A stretch of DNA of 64,000 nucleotides from NCBI RefSeq assembly GCF_037023745.1, contig NZ_CP146101.1, positions 7,624,501-7,688,500 on the forward strand, in the 5' to 3' direction. Of the stretch, positions 41,905 through 48,686 are shown one piece after another (the stretch's first letter is position 1; every line of letters starts with the position of its first letter). The notes below the pieces were generated by a model, which saw only the letters and a program-made list of their open reading frames with translations, was not told where the DNA came from and ran no database searches. This stretch comes from Streptomyces sp. SCSIO 30461. Lineage in GTDB: Bacteria; Actinomycetota; Actinomycetes; Streptomycetales; Streptomycetaceae. A program made the position numbers and the translations under genes.

Positions 41905-43380
41905 ATGTCCGAGGACGACAAGACCCCGGCCCGCGAAGTCATCGCCGACTACGCACAGGAGCGGTTCCGCTACTTCCGCACCGCCGACGGCACCGTCTAC
42001 GCGCAGAAGAACGGCCACCCCGTCGCCCGCCCCATCCGCTCCCAGGGAACCTCCGGGAGCCACCGCCAGGAACTCATGGTCGGCCTGTTCAAAGACGGGG
42101 TCGGCGTGTTCAACGGCACCGCCCTCAAGGAGGCGCTGGACTTGATCGAAGCACTCGCACTCAACGAGACCACCCAGAACGTACACATCCGCGTCGCCCC
42201 CGGCTTCGACGGCGCGACCTGGCTGGACCTGGGCCGCAACGACGGCCAGTCGGTACGCATCCACCCCACCGGATGGGACATCCGCGTCCCCGACCCGCAG
42301 GAAGTGTGCTGGCGGCGCACCCAGCTCACCGGCGAACTGCCCCTGCCGGAGAAGAACACCGACGGCAAGGGCATCGACCTGCTGTTCCACCTGTGCAACT
42401 TCGTCAACGCCGAAACCGAATGCCTCGCGATGGCCTGGCTGGTCGGCTGCCTGGAACCCTCCGTACCCGTACCCGCCCCCTTCCTCACCGGACCACAGGG
42501 CGCGGGAAAGTCGACCGCCGGCCGGATGCTCATCCGCATCATCGAGGGCATGAGCAGCGACCTTCGCCGCGCCCCCAAGGACGAGGAAAACCTGATCGCG
42601 GCCGTCGCCGCGGGATGGGTCACCGCGCTGGACAACCTCTCCCACATGACCCCGGACCTGTCCGACGCCATGTGCTGCATCGTCACAGGCGCCGAGTCCG
42701 TCAAACGGGCCCTGTTCACCGACGGCGACGTCTTCCGCGCCCGCTACCGCCGCCCGCTCCTGCTGACCGGTATCGACGTGGGCGTCATCCGGCCCGACCT
42801 CGCCGAACGCCTCCTGCCCCTGCGCCTGGAACGGCCCAAGGTGCGGCGCACCGAAGCGGAGCTGTGGACGGAGTACGCGCAAGTCCTGCCCGTCGTACTC
42901 GGGTCGCTGCTGGACCTGACCGTCAAGGTCCGCGCCGCTTCGGCGGAGACGCCGACGGATCTACGCATGGCGGACTTCGCCCACCTGTGCGCGCAACTCG
43001 ACACCGCGATGGGTCTCGGGGCCCTGCCCGCCTACCGCGCCGGACTCGACGACCTCAACGACGACGTGATCGAGGGCGACCTCCTCGCGCAGACCGTGCT
43101 GCAGTACGCGGCCGACATGCAACCCGGGGAGCAACAACGGATGACCTCCGCCGAGTGGCTGCACCTCCTCACCCGGCTCTACAGCGGCGAGGACTGCCGC
43201 CCGCTCCCCAAGGGCTGGCCGACTACCGGAAAGGTCCTCTCCGACCGCCTCAAGCGCCTTCAACCCACCCTCGCCGCCCGCGGACTGAACGTCGACTGGG
43301 GACGCACCCGCGAGGCCCGCTACATCGAACTCACCGAACCCGCCCCGGCACCCGGCCCGCAACAGGGAGCCGCGTTCTGA
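41905..43380 (+). CDS. P-loop ATPase, probable replicative helicase/initiator partner of Prim-Pol
   Basis: A 491-aa ATP-binding protein. Walker A is GPQGAGKST from residue 196, and the acidic Walker B-like residue is in VTALDNLSH. The central AAA/SF3-like region includes KRALFTDGDVFRARYRRPLL and DLAERLLPLRLER. The C-terminal 120 residues (MTSAEWLHLLTRLYSGEDCR, LKRLQPTLAARGLNVDWGRT) look like a winged helix for origin binding. It starts 2 bp after the primase gene, so the two are co-translated. Predicted to unwind the iteron-rich region directly downstream. Confidence 0.82.
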   Translation: MSEDDKTPAREVIADYAQERFRYFRTADGTVYAQKNGHPVARPIRSQGTSGSHRQELMVGLFKDGVGVFNGTALKEALDLIEALALNETTQNVHIRVAPGFDGATWLDLGRNDGQSVRIHPTGWDIRVPDPQEVCWRRTQLTGELPLPEKNTDGKGIDLLFHLCNFVNAETECLAMAWLVGCLEPSVPVPAPFLTGPQGAGKSTAGRMLIRIIEGMSSDLRRAPKDEENLIAAVAAGWVTALDNLSHMTPDLSDAMCCIVTGAESVKRALFTDGDVFRARYRRPLLLTGIDVGVIRPDLAERLLPLRLERPKVRRTEAELWTEYAQVLPVVLGSLLDLTVKVRAASAETPTDLRMADFAHLCAQLDTAMGLGALPAYRAGLDDLNDDVIEGDLLAQTVLQYAADMQPGEQQRMTSAEWLHLLTRLYSGEDCRPLPKGWPTTGKVLSDRLKRLQPTLAARGLNVDWGRTREARYIELTEPAPAPGPQQGAAF

Positions 43381-43397
43381 CCGCAAGGTCACCGCAC

Positions 43398-43445
43398 AAC
43401 AGCAAGAGGAGCACCCGGGGGGCGACGCGTGCTCCTCTTGCTGTT
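43398..43445 (+). terminator. Terminator after replication genes
   Basis: Perfect 17-bp stem, arms 43398-43414 and 43429-43445 (AACAGCAAGAGGAGCAC and complement), 14-nt loop, 18 nt after the stop codon of the ATPase gene. Confidence 0.85.
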
Positions 43446-43556
43446 CGGTGCGCAGCACCCTGCCGAAGAACGTGCCGCGTAGCGGCTCCTTCTTCACGCC
43501 TGAGCCGCGCACAACAACAGACACCACCCCCTCTCTTTTCCTAAGTAGAGGAAAGC

Positions 43557-43774
43557 TGCGTCACCTGCGTCACAGCCGACGGAAAACGGCCCCTGAACTG
43601 CCAGAACAGGCGTGACGCAGAACCCGGATGTCTGCGTCATCGTGCGTCACCTGCGTCACGCCCTCGTGTCACAGACGACGAAGCCGTGACGCACCGGTGA
43701 CGCACCCCACCCACCCCACGTCACGCAAACACACAGGTCAAAGGCCCAAATGACGCACGTGACGCCGTGACGCA
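43557..43774. repeat. Iteron cluster TGCGTCAC/GTGACGCA, candidate replication origin
   Basis: Eight perfect copies: TGCGTCAC at 43557, 43566, 43643, 43652, and its complement GTGACGCA at 43612, 43686, 43697, 43767. One-mismatch copies lie at 43633, 43750 and 43759. Neighbours are mostly 8-11 bp apart. The left half mainly points one way and the right half the other. The cluster sits between the replication genes and excisionase in gene-free DNA (43381-43841). Confidence 0.8.
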
Positions 43775-43841
43775 GAAATCCGAACCTCGGACACACGCGG
43801 ACTCCGGTAGGCCCTAGGAAGCCCTCACACAGGAGGACTTG

Positions 43842-44045
43842 ATGAGCACCGCCATTGCTGCCCCCGTCGACCGACTGCTGTACAAGCCGGAAGAGGCTGC
43901 CGAAGCTCTCGCCATCGGCCGCTCCACCGTCTACGAGCTGATGGCCGAAGGTGCCCTGCAGTACATCAAGTTGGGTCGCACACGCCGAATTCGACGTGCT
44001 GACCTCGAAGCCTACGTAGCGAACCTCAACCCTCTGCCCAACTGA
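43842..44045 (+). CDS. xis: Excisionase-type helix-turn-helix protein
   Basis: A 67-aa MerR-superfamily excisionase-like DNA-binding protein. YKPEEAAEALAIGRSTVYEL forms the HTH and MAEGALQYIKLGRTRRIRRA the wing. It would bend DNA at the attachment sites to favour excision with the integrase encoded next door. ATG at 43842 has AGGAGG 5 nt upstream. A strong terminator separates it from int, so the two are probably regulated apart despite their short distance. Confidence 0.9.
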   Translation: MSTAIAAPVDRLLYKPEEAAEALAIGRSTVYELMAEGALQYIKLGRTRRIRRADLEAYVANLNPLPN

Positions 44046-44061
44046 CCCGAGCAGGCCCTGA

Positions 44062-44090
44062 GGCGCCCCGAGCATCCCGCTCGGGGCGCC
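44062..44090 (+). terminator. Intrinsic terminator between xis and int
   Basis: GGCGCCCCGAGC (44062-44073) with GCTCGGGGCGCC (44079-44090), 5-nt loop, followed by TTT. It lies 19 bp before the int start codon, so int needs read-through or its own signal within the hairpin. Confidence 0.9.
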
Positions 44091-44108
44091 TTTCGCATGG
44101 AGGAGCAC

Positions 44109-45518
44109 ATGAGTCCCCGCAAGCCCAACAACGAGTCATCCATCTACTTCGGCGCCGACGGCTGGTGGCACGGCCGCGTCACGATGGGCGTGAAGAACGA
44201 TGGCAGTCCCGACCGACGCCACCGTCGTGCCAAGTCCGAGCCCGAAATCAAGTGCAAGGTCAAGGAGTTGGAACGGCAGCGTGATGAAGGTCGCGCGACC
44301 AAGGCGGGCCGCGCGCCGACCGTCGCGAAGTGGATGGAGACCTACCTCACCGACGTCGCGAGCCTGAAGCTCAAGCCGCGCTCGCTCGATGACTACTGGT
44401 CGAAGACGCGCAACGACATCATCCCAGGCATCGGACAACACCGGATCGACAAGTTGCAGCCGGAGCATTTGGAGCGGATGTACCGCGCCATGCTGGACGC
44501 CGGCCACGCCCCCTCGCACGTCGTGAAGGTGCACCGCATCCTGTCCCGCGCGCTGAAGATTGCGCACCGCCGCCGTATGGTCAGTGAGAACGTCGCCACG
44601 CTCGTAGACCCGCCGAGCGTCGACGAGACCGAGGCGAACCCGTTCACCCAGGAAGAGGCCAAAGCCTTCCTCGAAGCCGCCGCGAAGCGCCCCACCTTCA
44701 TGCGCTGGATCGTCGGTGTCGGCATGGGTTTCCGACAGGGCGAGACGCTCGGTCTGCGCTGGCCGTACGTCGACCTGAAAGCGGAGCTGTTCCGCCCCGA
44801 GTGGCAACTACAGCGCCTCACGTGGCGGCACGGCTGCAACGCTCCGCACGCGTGCGGGGCACGTCTCCACCGCTTCGATCCGTGCCCGCCAAACTGCACC
44901 GCGCACAAGGGCTATAAGCGTGGCTGCCCGAAGCCTTGCGCCAAGAACTGCACACGGCATGCGAGCGCCTGCCCGGAGCGCAAAGGCGGCGGTCTCGCTT
45001 TCACCCGCCCCAAGACCAAGAAGAGCCGGAACGCTGTCCCGATCCCGCCCGTCTTCATCCCGCTTCTGGCCGACCACAAGGCCCGGCAGGAGGCGATGCG
45101 GACCGCGGCCGGAGTGCTGTGGGAGGAACACCAGGTCGTGTTCTCGCGGCCGGACGGGCGCCCGATCGACCCCCGGCAGGACTACGAGGAGTTCAAGGAG
45201 CTGCTCGCCGAAGCCGGTATTGACGACCGCCGCCTGTACGACGGAAGCCGCCACACAGCGGGGACGATCCTGAACGAACTGGGGGTCGACATGACCACCA
45301 TCATGGAGATTCTGCGGCACACCCAGATCAGCCAGACCCGCCGCTACGTGAAAGGGCGATCACACCTGTCGAAGGACGCGATGCGGCGGATGGGCGAGTT
45401 CTTCGCCCCCACTCCCCCGGGCCCCGCCCCGGATCCGGTTTCCGGCCCCACTGAGACCAGAACTGAGACCCCCAGCACCCGCGCGGCTCGCTCCCAACGC
45501 CGTCGCCGCATCCGCTGA
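44109..45518 (+). CDS. int: Tyrosine recombinase (integrase) with Cys-rich insertion
   Basis: Site-specific integrase of 469 aa. N-terminal arm-binding and SAM-like core-binding regions (about 1-190) are followed by the catalytic domain with Arg209 (FRQGETLGLRW), Arg381-His382 (DGSRHTAGT), His404 (LRHTQISQ) and nucleophile Tyr413 (RRYVKG). The residue three before Arg381 is Asp instead of the usual His. Between the first Arg and the rest, residues about 240-300 form a Cys/His-rich insert with about ten Cys, possibly a zinc-binding lobe. A basic, Thr/Glu/Pro-rich tail ends the protein. ATG at 44109 has GGAGG upstream; ATG at 44097 is less likely. It reads towards attR and the tRNA. Confidence 0.94.
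   Translation: MSPRKPNNESSIYFGADGWWHGRVTMGVKNDGSPDRRHRRAKSEPEIKCKVKELERQRDEGRATKAGRAPTVAKWMETYLTDVASLKLKPRSLDDYWSKTRNDIIPGIGQHRIDKLQPEHLERMYRAMLDAGHAPSHVVKVHRILSRALKIAHRRRMVSENVATLVDPPSVDETEANPFTQEEAKAFLEAAAKRPTFMRWIVGVGMGFRQGETLGLRWPYVDLKAELFRPEWQLQRLTWRHGCNAPHACGARLHRFDPCPPNCTAHKGYKRGCPKPCAKNCTRHASACPERKGGGLAFTRPKTKKSRNAVPIPPVFIPLLADHKARQEAMRTAAGVLWEEHQVVFSRPDGRPIDPRQDYEEFKELLAEAGIDDRRLYDGSRHTAGTILNELGVDMTTIMEILRHTQISQTRRYVKGRSHLSKDAMRRMGEFFAPTPPGPAPDPVSGPTETRTETPSTRAARSQRRRRIR
45452..45471 (+). promoter_or_regulatory. Candidate integrase arm-type site, right end
   Basis: TGAGACCAGAACTGAGACCC, 19/20 identical to 30661-30680 and in the same orientation. It lies inside the 3' end of int (codons for T-E-T-R-T-E-T-P), 93 bp before the attR core. 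Confidence 0.55.
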
Positions 45519-45524
45519 ACGAGA

Positions 45525-45560
45525 AAACCCCAGGTCAGAGCACGTTCTGACCTGGGGTTT
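45525..45560. terminator. Bidirectional terminator between int and tRNA-Thr
   Basis: Perfect 15-bp stem (45525-45539 with 45546-45560, AAACCCCAGGTCAGA and complement), 6-nt loop. On the tRNA side it begins 3 bp after the CCA end. It shares 13 stem bases with the hairpin at 30461-30495. Confidence 0.88.
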
Positions 45561-45564
45561 GGTG

Positions 45565-45608
45565 GAGCCGCCTTCGGGATTCGAACCCGAGACCTACGCA
45601 TTACGAGT
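45565..45608 (-). other. attR: 3' half of the intact tRNA-Thr
   Basis: Same 44 bp as attL, here continuous with the tRNA 5' half at 45609-45639. The functional tRNA therefore uses the element's own copy of the 3' half. Confidence 0.93.
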
Positions 45609-45639
45609 GCGTTGCTCTGGCCATCTGAGCTAAGGCGGC
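45566..45639 (-). tRNA. tRNA-Thr (anticodon CGT)
   Basis: A 74-nt cloverleaf: acceptor GCCGCCT pairs with AGGCGGC, D-arm GCTC...GAGC, anticodon stem ACGCA/TGCGT around loop CTCGTAA (anticodon CGT), T-arm TCGGG-TTCGAAT-CCCGA, discriminator T. CCA is encoded next (45565-45563). It reads ACG codons and is the integration target of the AICE. Confidence 0.97.
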
Positions 45640-45737
45640 AAGCTGCCGACAGGCCTGTCCCGTGTGGAGCAGACTGGCATCAGCAGCGGCGCTAAGTCTA
45701 CAGGGTTAATCAGAGTGCCCCTGACCAGAGCCCGTGG

Positions 45738-47297
45738 TCACCGGCAGCGCTTGTTCGCAGGAGGCGGGGTTCCCTCCAGGAGGTAGGTGTTGACGGCGGT
45801 GTCGACGCAGTCGCTGCCACGGCCGTAGGCGGTGTGGCCGTCGCCGTCATAGGTGAGGAGCTTTCCGGAGGAGAGCTGGCTCGCGAGGGCCTTGGCCCAT
45901 TTGTAGGGGGTGGCGGGGTCCCGGGTGGTGCCGACGACCAGGATGGGGGCGGCACCCTCGGCGTCGATGGGGTGGGGGCTGCCGCTGGCCTGGATGGGCC
46001 AGTAGGCGCAGTTCAGGGATGCCCAGGCGAAGCCCTCGCCGAAGACCGGGGAGGCGGTCTCGAAGTCGGCGACCGCTGCCGAGACGTCGGACGGTGAAGC
46101 GAACGCGGGTGGCGAGTCGAGGCAGTTCACGGCGGCGTTGGCATACATCAGGTTGGCGTAGCTGCCGTCGGGATCGCGTTCGTAGTAGGAGTCGGCCAGG
46201 GCCAGCAGGCCCGCCCCGTCGCCGTTGGTCGCCTGACGGAGGGCGGCGCGGAGCTGGGGCCAGGCGGCTTCGTCGTACATGGCGGCGATCACGCCGGTGG
46301 TGGCCAGGGACTCCGTGAGTTGGCGGCTGTCGCCGGTCGGCAGCGGCTTGGCGTCGACCTTGGTGAAGAAGGCCTTGAGGTTGGCTGCGGCGCCCTTGGC
46401 GGATGTGGTGCCGAGGGGACAGTCGGAGTGCTGCACGCAGTCCGCGGCAAAGGACTGGAAGGCGGTCTCGAAGCCCGCGGTCTGGTCGCGGTTCAGCTCG
46501 CGGGCGGAGAGCGAGGGATCCATCGCTCCGTCCAGGACGAGCCGGCCGACCCGCTTCGGGAAGAGCTCGGCGTAGGTGGCACCGAGAAACGTGCCGTATG
46601 AGGCGCCGACATAGGACAGCTGCTCGTCGCCGAGCACGGCGCGCAGCATGTCCATGTCACGTGCCGTCTCGACGGTGGAGACATGCGGCAGGACTGCCGC
46701 GCTCTTCTTCTGGCAGCCGGCCGCGAAGCTCTCGTACTGAGTGCGCAGGGTGGTGATCTCGGTCTGGTCGTCAGGGGTCTGGTCGGTCTGTGTGTAGGCG
46801 TCCATCTGCTTGTCGTCGAGGCACTCGACAGGTGCGCTGCGGCCGACACCGCGCGGGTCGATGGCCACGATGTCGTAGCGGGCGCGCACCGGTGCCGGGT
46901 AGCCGATGCCGGCGTACCCCTGGAGGTAGTCGACAGCCGATCCGCCTGGCCCACCCGGGTTGACCAGCAGCGATCCGATCCGCTTACCCGGCCCTGTGGC
47001 CTTCACCCGGGCCACGGCGAGCTTGACGGACTGCCCGTCCGGGTCGGCGTAGTCCAGTGGGGCCTTCAGCGTGGCGCACTCAAAACGCGGGACACCGCAC
47101 TCCCGCCAGCCGAGCCGCTGCCCGTAGTACGGCTCAAGATCGGCTGCCGGGGCCGCCGCCGGACTCCCGGACGTCTCGGATGTCCCTGCGGGGAGGACGC
47201 TGCCACTGCAGCCCGAGAGCAGCATCCCTACCGCCGCGGCGCAAGCGAGGAAGGGGATGCGGGGGGTGCGGAAGCGGGCGCGCTGCCTGATGTCCAT
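45738..47297 (-). CDS. Secreted alpha/beta hydrolase, TAP-like lipoprotein peptidase
   Basis: A 519-aa exported hydrolase in the tripeptidyl aminopeptidase/SlpD-SlpE group of streptomycetes. The signal peptide ends in the lipobox LLSGC (Cys about 30), so it is probably a surface lipoprotein. The hydrolase core shows LLVNPGGPGGSAVDYL (oxyanion strand), IDPRGVGRSAPV, nucleophile Ser in GASYGTFLG, Asp in TTRDPATPY and His in DGDGHTAYG. The TAP-like C-terminal domain ends with a Cys pair. ATG at 47297. First chromosomal gene after the tRNA; not part of the AICE. Peptide specificity is uncertain. Confidence 0.9.
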   Translation of the reverse strand: MDIRQRARFRTPRIPFLACAAAVGMLLSGCSGSVLPAGTSETSGSPAAAPAADLEPYYGQRLGWRECGVPRFECATLKAPLDYADPDGQSVKLAVARVKATGPGKRIGSLLVNPGGPGGSAVDYLQGYAGIGYPAPVRARYDIVAIDPRGVGRSAPVECLDDKQMDAYTQTDQTPDDQTEITTLRTQYESFAAGCQKKSAAVLPHVSTVETARDMDMLRAVLGDEQLSYVGASYGTFLGATYAELFPKRVGRLVLDGAMDPSLSARELNRDQTAGFETAFQSFAADCVQHSDCPLGTTSAKGAAANLKAFFTKVDAKPLPTGDSRQLTESLATTGVIAAMYDEAAWPQLRAALRQATNGDGAGLLALADSYYERDPDGSYANLMYANAAVNCLDSPPAFASPSDVSAAVADFETASPVFGEGFAWASLNCAYWPIQASGSPHPIDAEGAAPILVVGTTRDPATPYKWAKALASQLSSGKLLTYDGDGHTAYGRGSDCVDTAVNTYLLEGTPPPANKRCR

Positions 47298-47363
47298 CCT
47301 GGGAGCCTAGCCGCCGATCGAGGGTTAGTACCTGTTCACGCCCGTTTGGGTGATTGTGGCGCC

Positions 47364-48569
47364 TCAACCAGCGCGGAGGGCCACCGTCATCGCCTCGAGG
47401 GCCAGGAGCGGCGCCACATTCGCGTCGAGTGCCTCACGGCAGGCGAGGACCGCCTCTATACGGCGCAGGGTCCGCTCCGGACTTGAGCTCTGTGCGACCA
47501 GGTCAAGCGAGTCCCGCACGTCGTCGTTCGCGAGCGCGAGCCCGGAGCCGAGTTGGATTGCGAGCACATCGCGGTAGAAGCCGGTCAGATCGGTGAGCGC
47601 GAGATCGAGGCTGTCGCGCTGGGTACGCGTCCTGCGGCGCTTCTGCCGGTCCTCGAGCTCCTTCATCGCACCTGCCGTGCCGCGCGGCATACGTCCGCCC
47701 GCAGCGGCGCCCAGTGCCACCTTGAGGTCTTCGGCCTCCTTGGTGTCGACCTCCTCGGCGAGCTGCTTGGCGTCCTCGGCCGCCGAGTCCACCAGTTCCT
47801 GGGCGGCCTTGAGACAGCCACCGATGTCCTCGACGCGCAGCGGCACCTTGAGGACACCGGCCCGGCGTGCACGGGCACGCTCGTCCGTGGCGAGTCGGCG
47901 CGCCCGGTCGATGTGCCCCTGGGTGGCTCGGGCGGCGGCGGCGGCCGCCTCGGGCTCGATGCCGTCCCGTCGCATCAGGACGTCCGCCACGGCCGCGACG
48001 GACGGGGTGCGCAGCGTGAGATGGCGGCAGCGGGAGCGGATCGTGGGCAGCACGTCCTCCACAGACGGTGCGCACAGCAGCCACACCGTGCGGGGAGCCG
48101 GCTCCTCGACGGCCTTCAGCAGCACGTTGCCCGCGCCTTCGGTGAGACGGTCGGCGTCCTCCAGCACGATGACCTGCCAGCGGCCGACCGCGGGCGACAG
48201 CTGGGCGCGGCGCACCAGATCCCTGGTCTCCTTCACACCGATGGAGAGCAGATCGGTGCGGACCACCTCCACGTCCGCATGCGTGCCGACCAGGCTGGTG
48301 TGGCAGCCGTCGCAGAACCCGCAGCCGGGCGCCCCGCCAAGCGCACGGTCCGGACTGGTGCACTGGAGCGCCGCGGCGAAGGCACGTGCGGCGGTGTCAC
48401 GGCCCGAGCCCGGCGGGCCCGTGAACAGCCAGGCATGGGTCATCTTGGATGCCTCGGGCGGGTCTTCACCCGCCGCGTGCGCCGTGACGGCGACGTCGGC
48501 ATCCCTGGCCGCCGCCGCCAACTGCTCCTGGACGCGCTCCTGGCCGACCAGGTCGTCCCATACGGTCAT
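47364..48569 (-). CDS. holB: DNA polymerase III subunit delta' (clamp-loader subunit)
   Basis: Clamp-loader subunit that helps load the beta sliding clamp, 401 aa. AAA+ fold: DDLVGQERVQEQL at the start, a Walker A-like GPPGSGRDT with Arg for Lys (delta' need not hydrolyse ATP), the Zn-binding CGFCDGC cluster, IVLEDADRLTEGAGNVLLKAVEEP-type Walker B region and PTIRSRCRH sensor. The C-terminal collar is helical with a charged insert (RQKRRRTRTQRD). ATG at 48569 fits MTVWDDLVGQ of relatives. It lies downstream of tmk on the same strand, as is usual. Confidence 0.93.
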   Translation of the reverse strand: MTVWDDLVGQERVQEQLAAAARDADVAVTAHAAGEDPPEASKMTHAWLFTGPPGSGRDTAARAFAAALQCTSPDRALGGAPGCGFCDGCHTSLVGTHADVEVVRTDLLSIGVKETRDLVRRAQLSPAVGRWQVIVLEDADRLTEGAGNVLLKAVEEPAPRTVWLLCAPSVEDVLPTIRSRCRHLTLRTPSVAAVADVLMRRDGIEPEAAAAAARATQGHIDRARRLATDERARARRAGVLKVPLRVEDIGGCLKAAQELVDSAAEDAKQLAEEVDTKEAEDLKVALGAAAGGRMPRGTAGAMKELEDRQKRRRTRTQRDSLDLALTDLTGFYRDVLAIQLGSGLALANDDVRDSLDLVAQSSSPERTLRRIEAVLACREALDANVAPLLALEAMTVALRAG

Positions 48570-48686
48570 GCGGCCGTCACCGCCTTTCCGGGCGCTTCCC
48601 GTGCTTGCTTGGGTTCCCATTGTGGGGCGTGGGTCGGACAGCCACGCAGGCCTGTGGACAACTCCCGCAGCAGGCGGGAGCAGCCG

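Larger units (their letters stand above)
30500..45608. mobile_element. 15.1-kb actinomycete integrative and conjugative element (AICE) in tRNA-Thr(CGT)
   Basis: The boundaries are 44-bp identical direct repeats (30500-30543, 45565-45608) matching the 3' half of the tRNA. Contents are a tyrosine integrase and excisionase at the right end, a primase-polymerase and P-loop ATPase for replication, a TraB/FtsK-type translocase for double-stranded transfer, Spd-like spread proteins and a GntR repressor. This is the AICE gene set (pSAM2, SLP1). All key genes are intact, so mobility is plausible. Cargo unique to the left end is an HTH/FGE-like fusion and a class IV aminotransferase. Confidence 0.95.
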
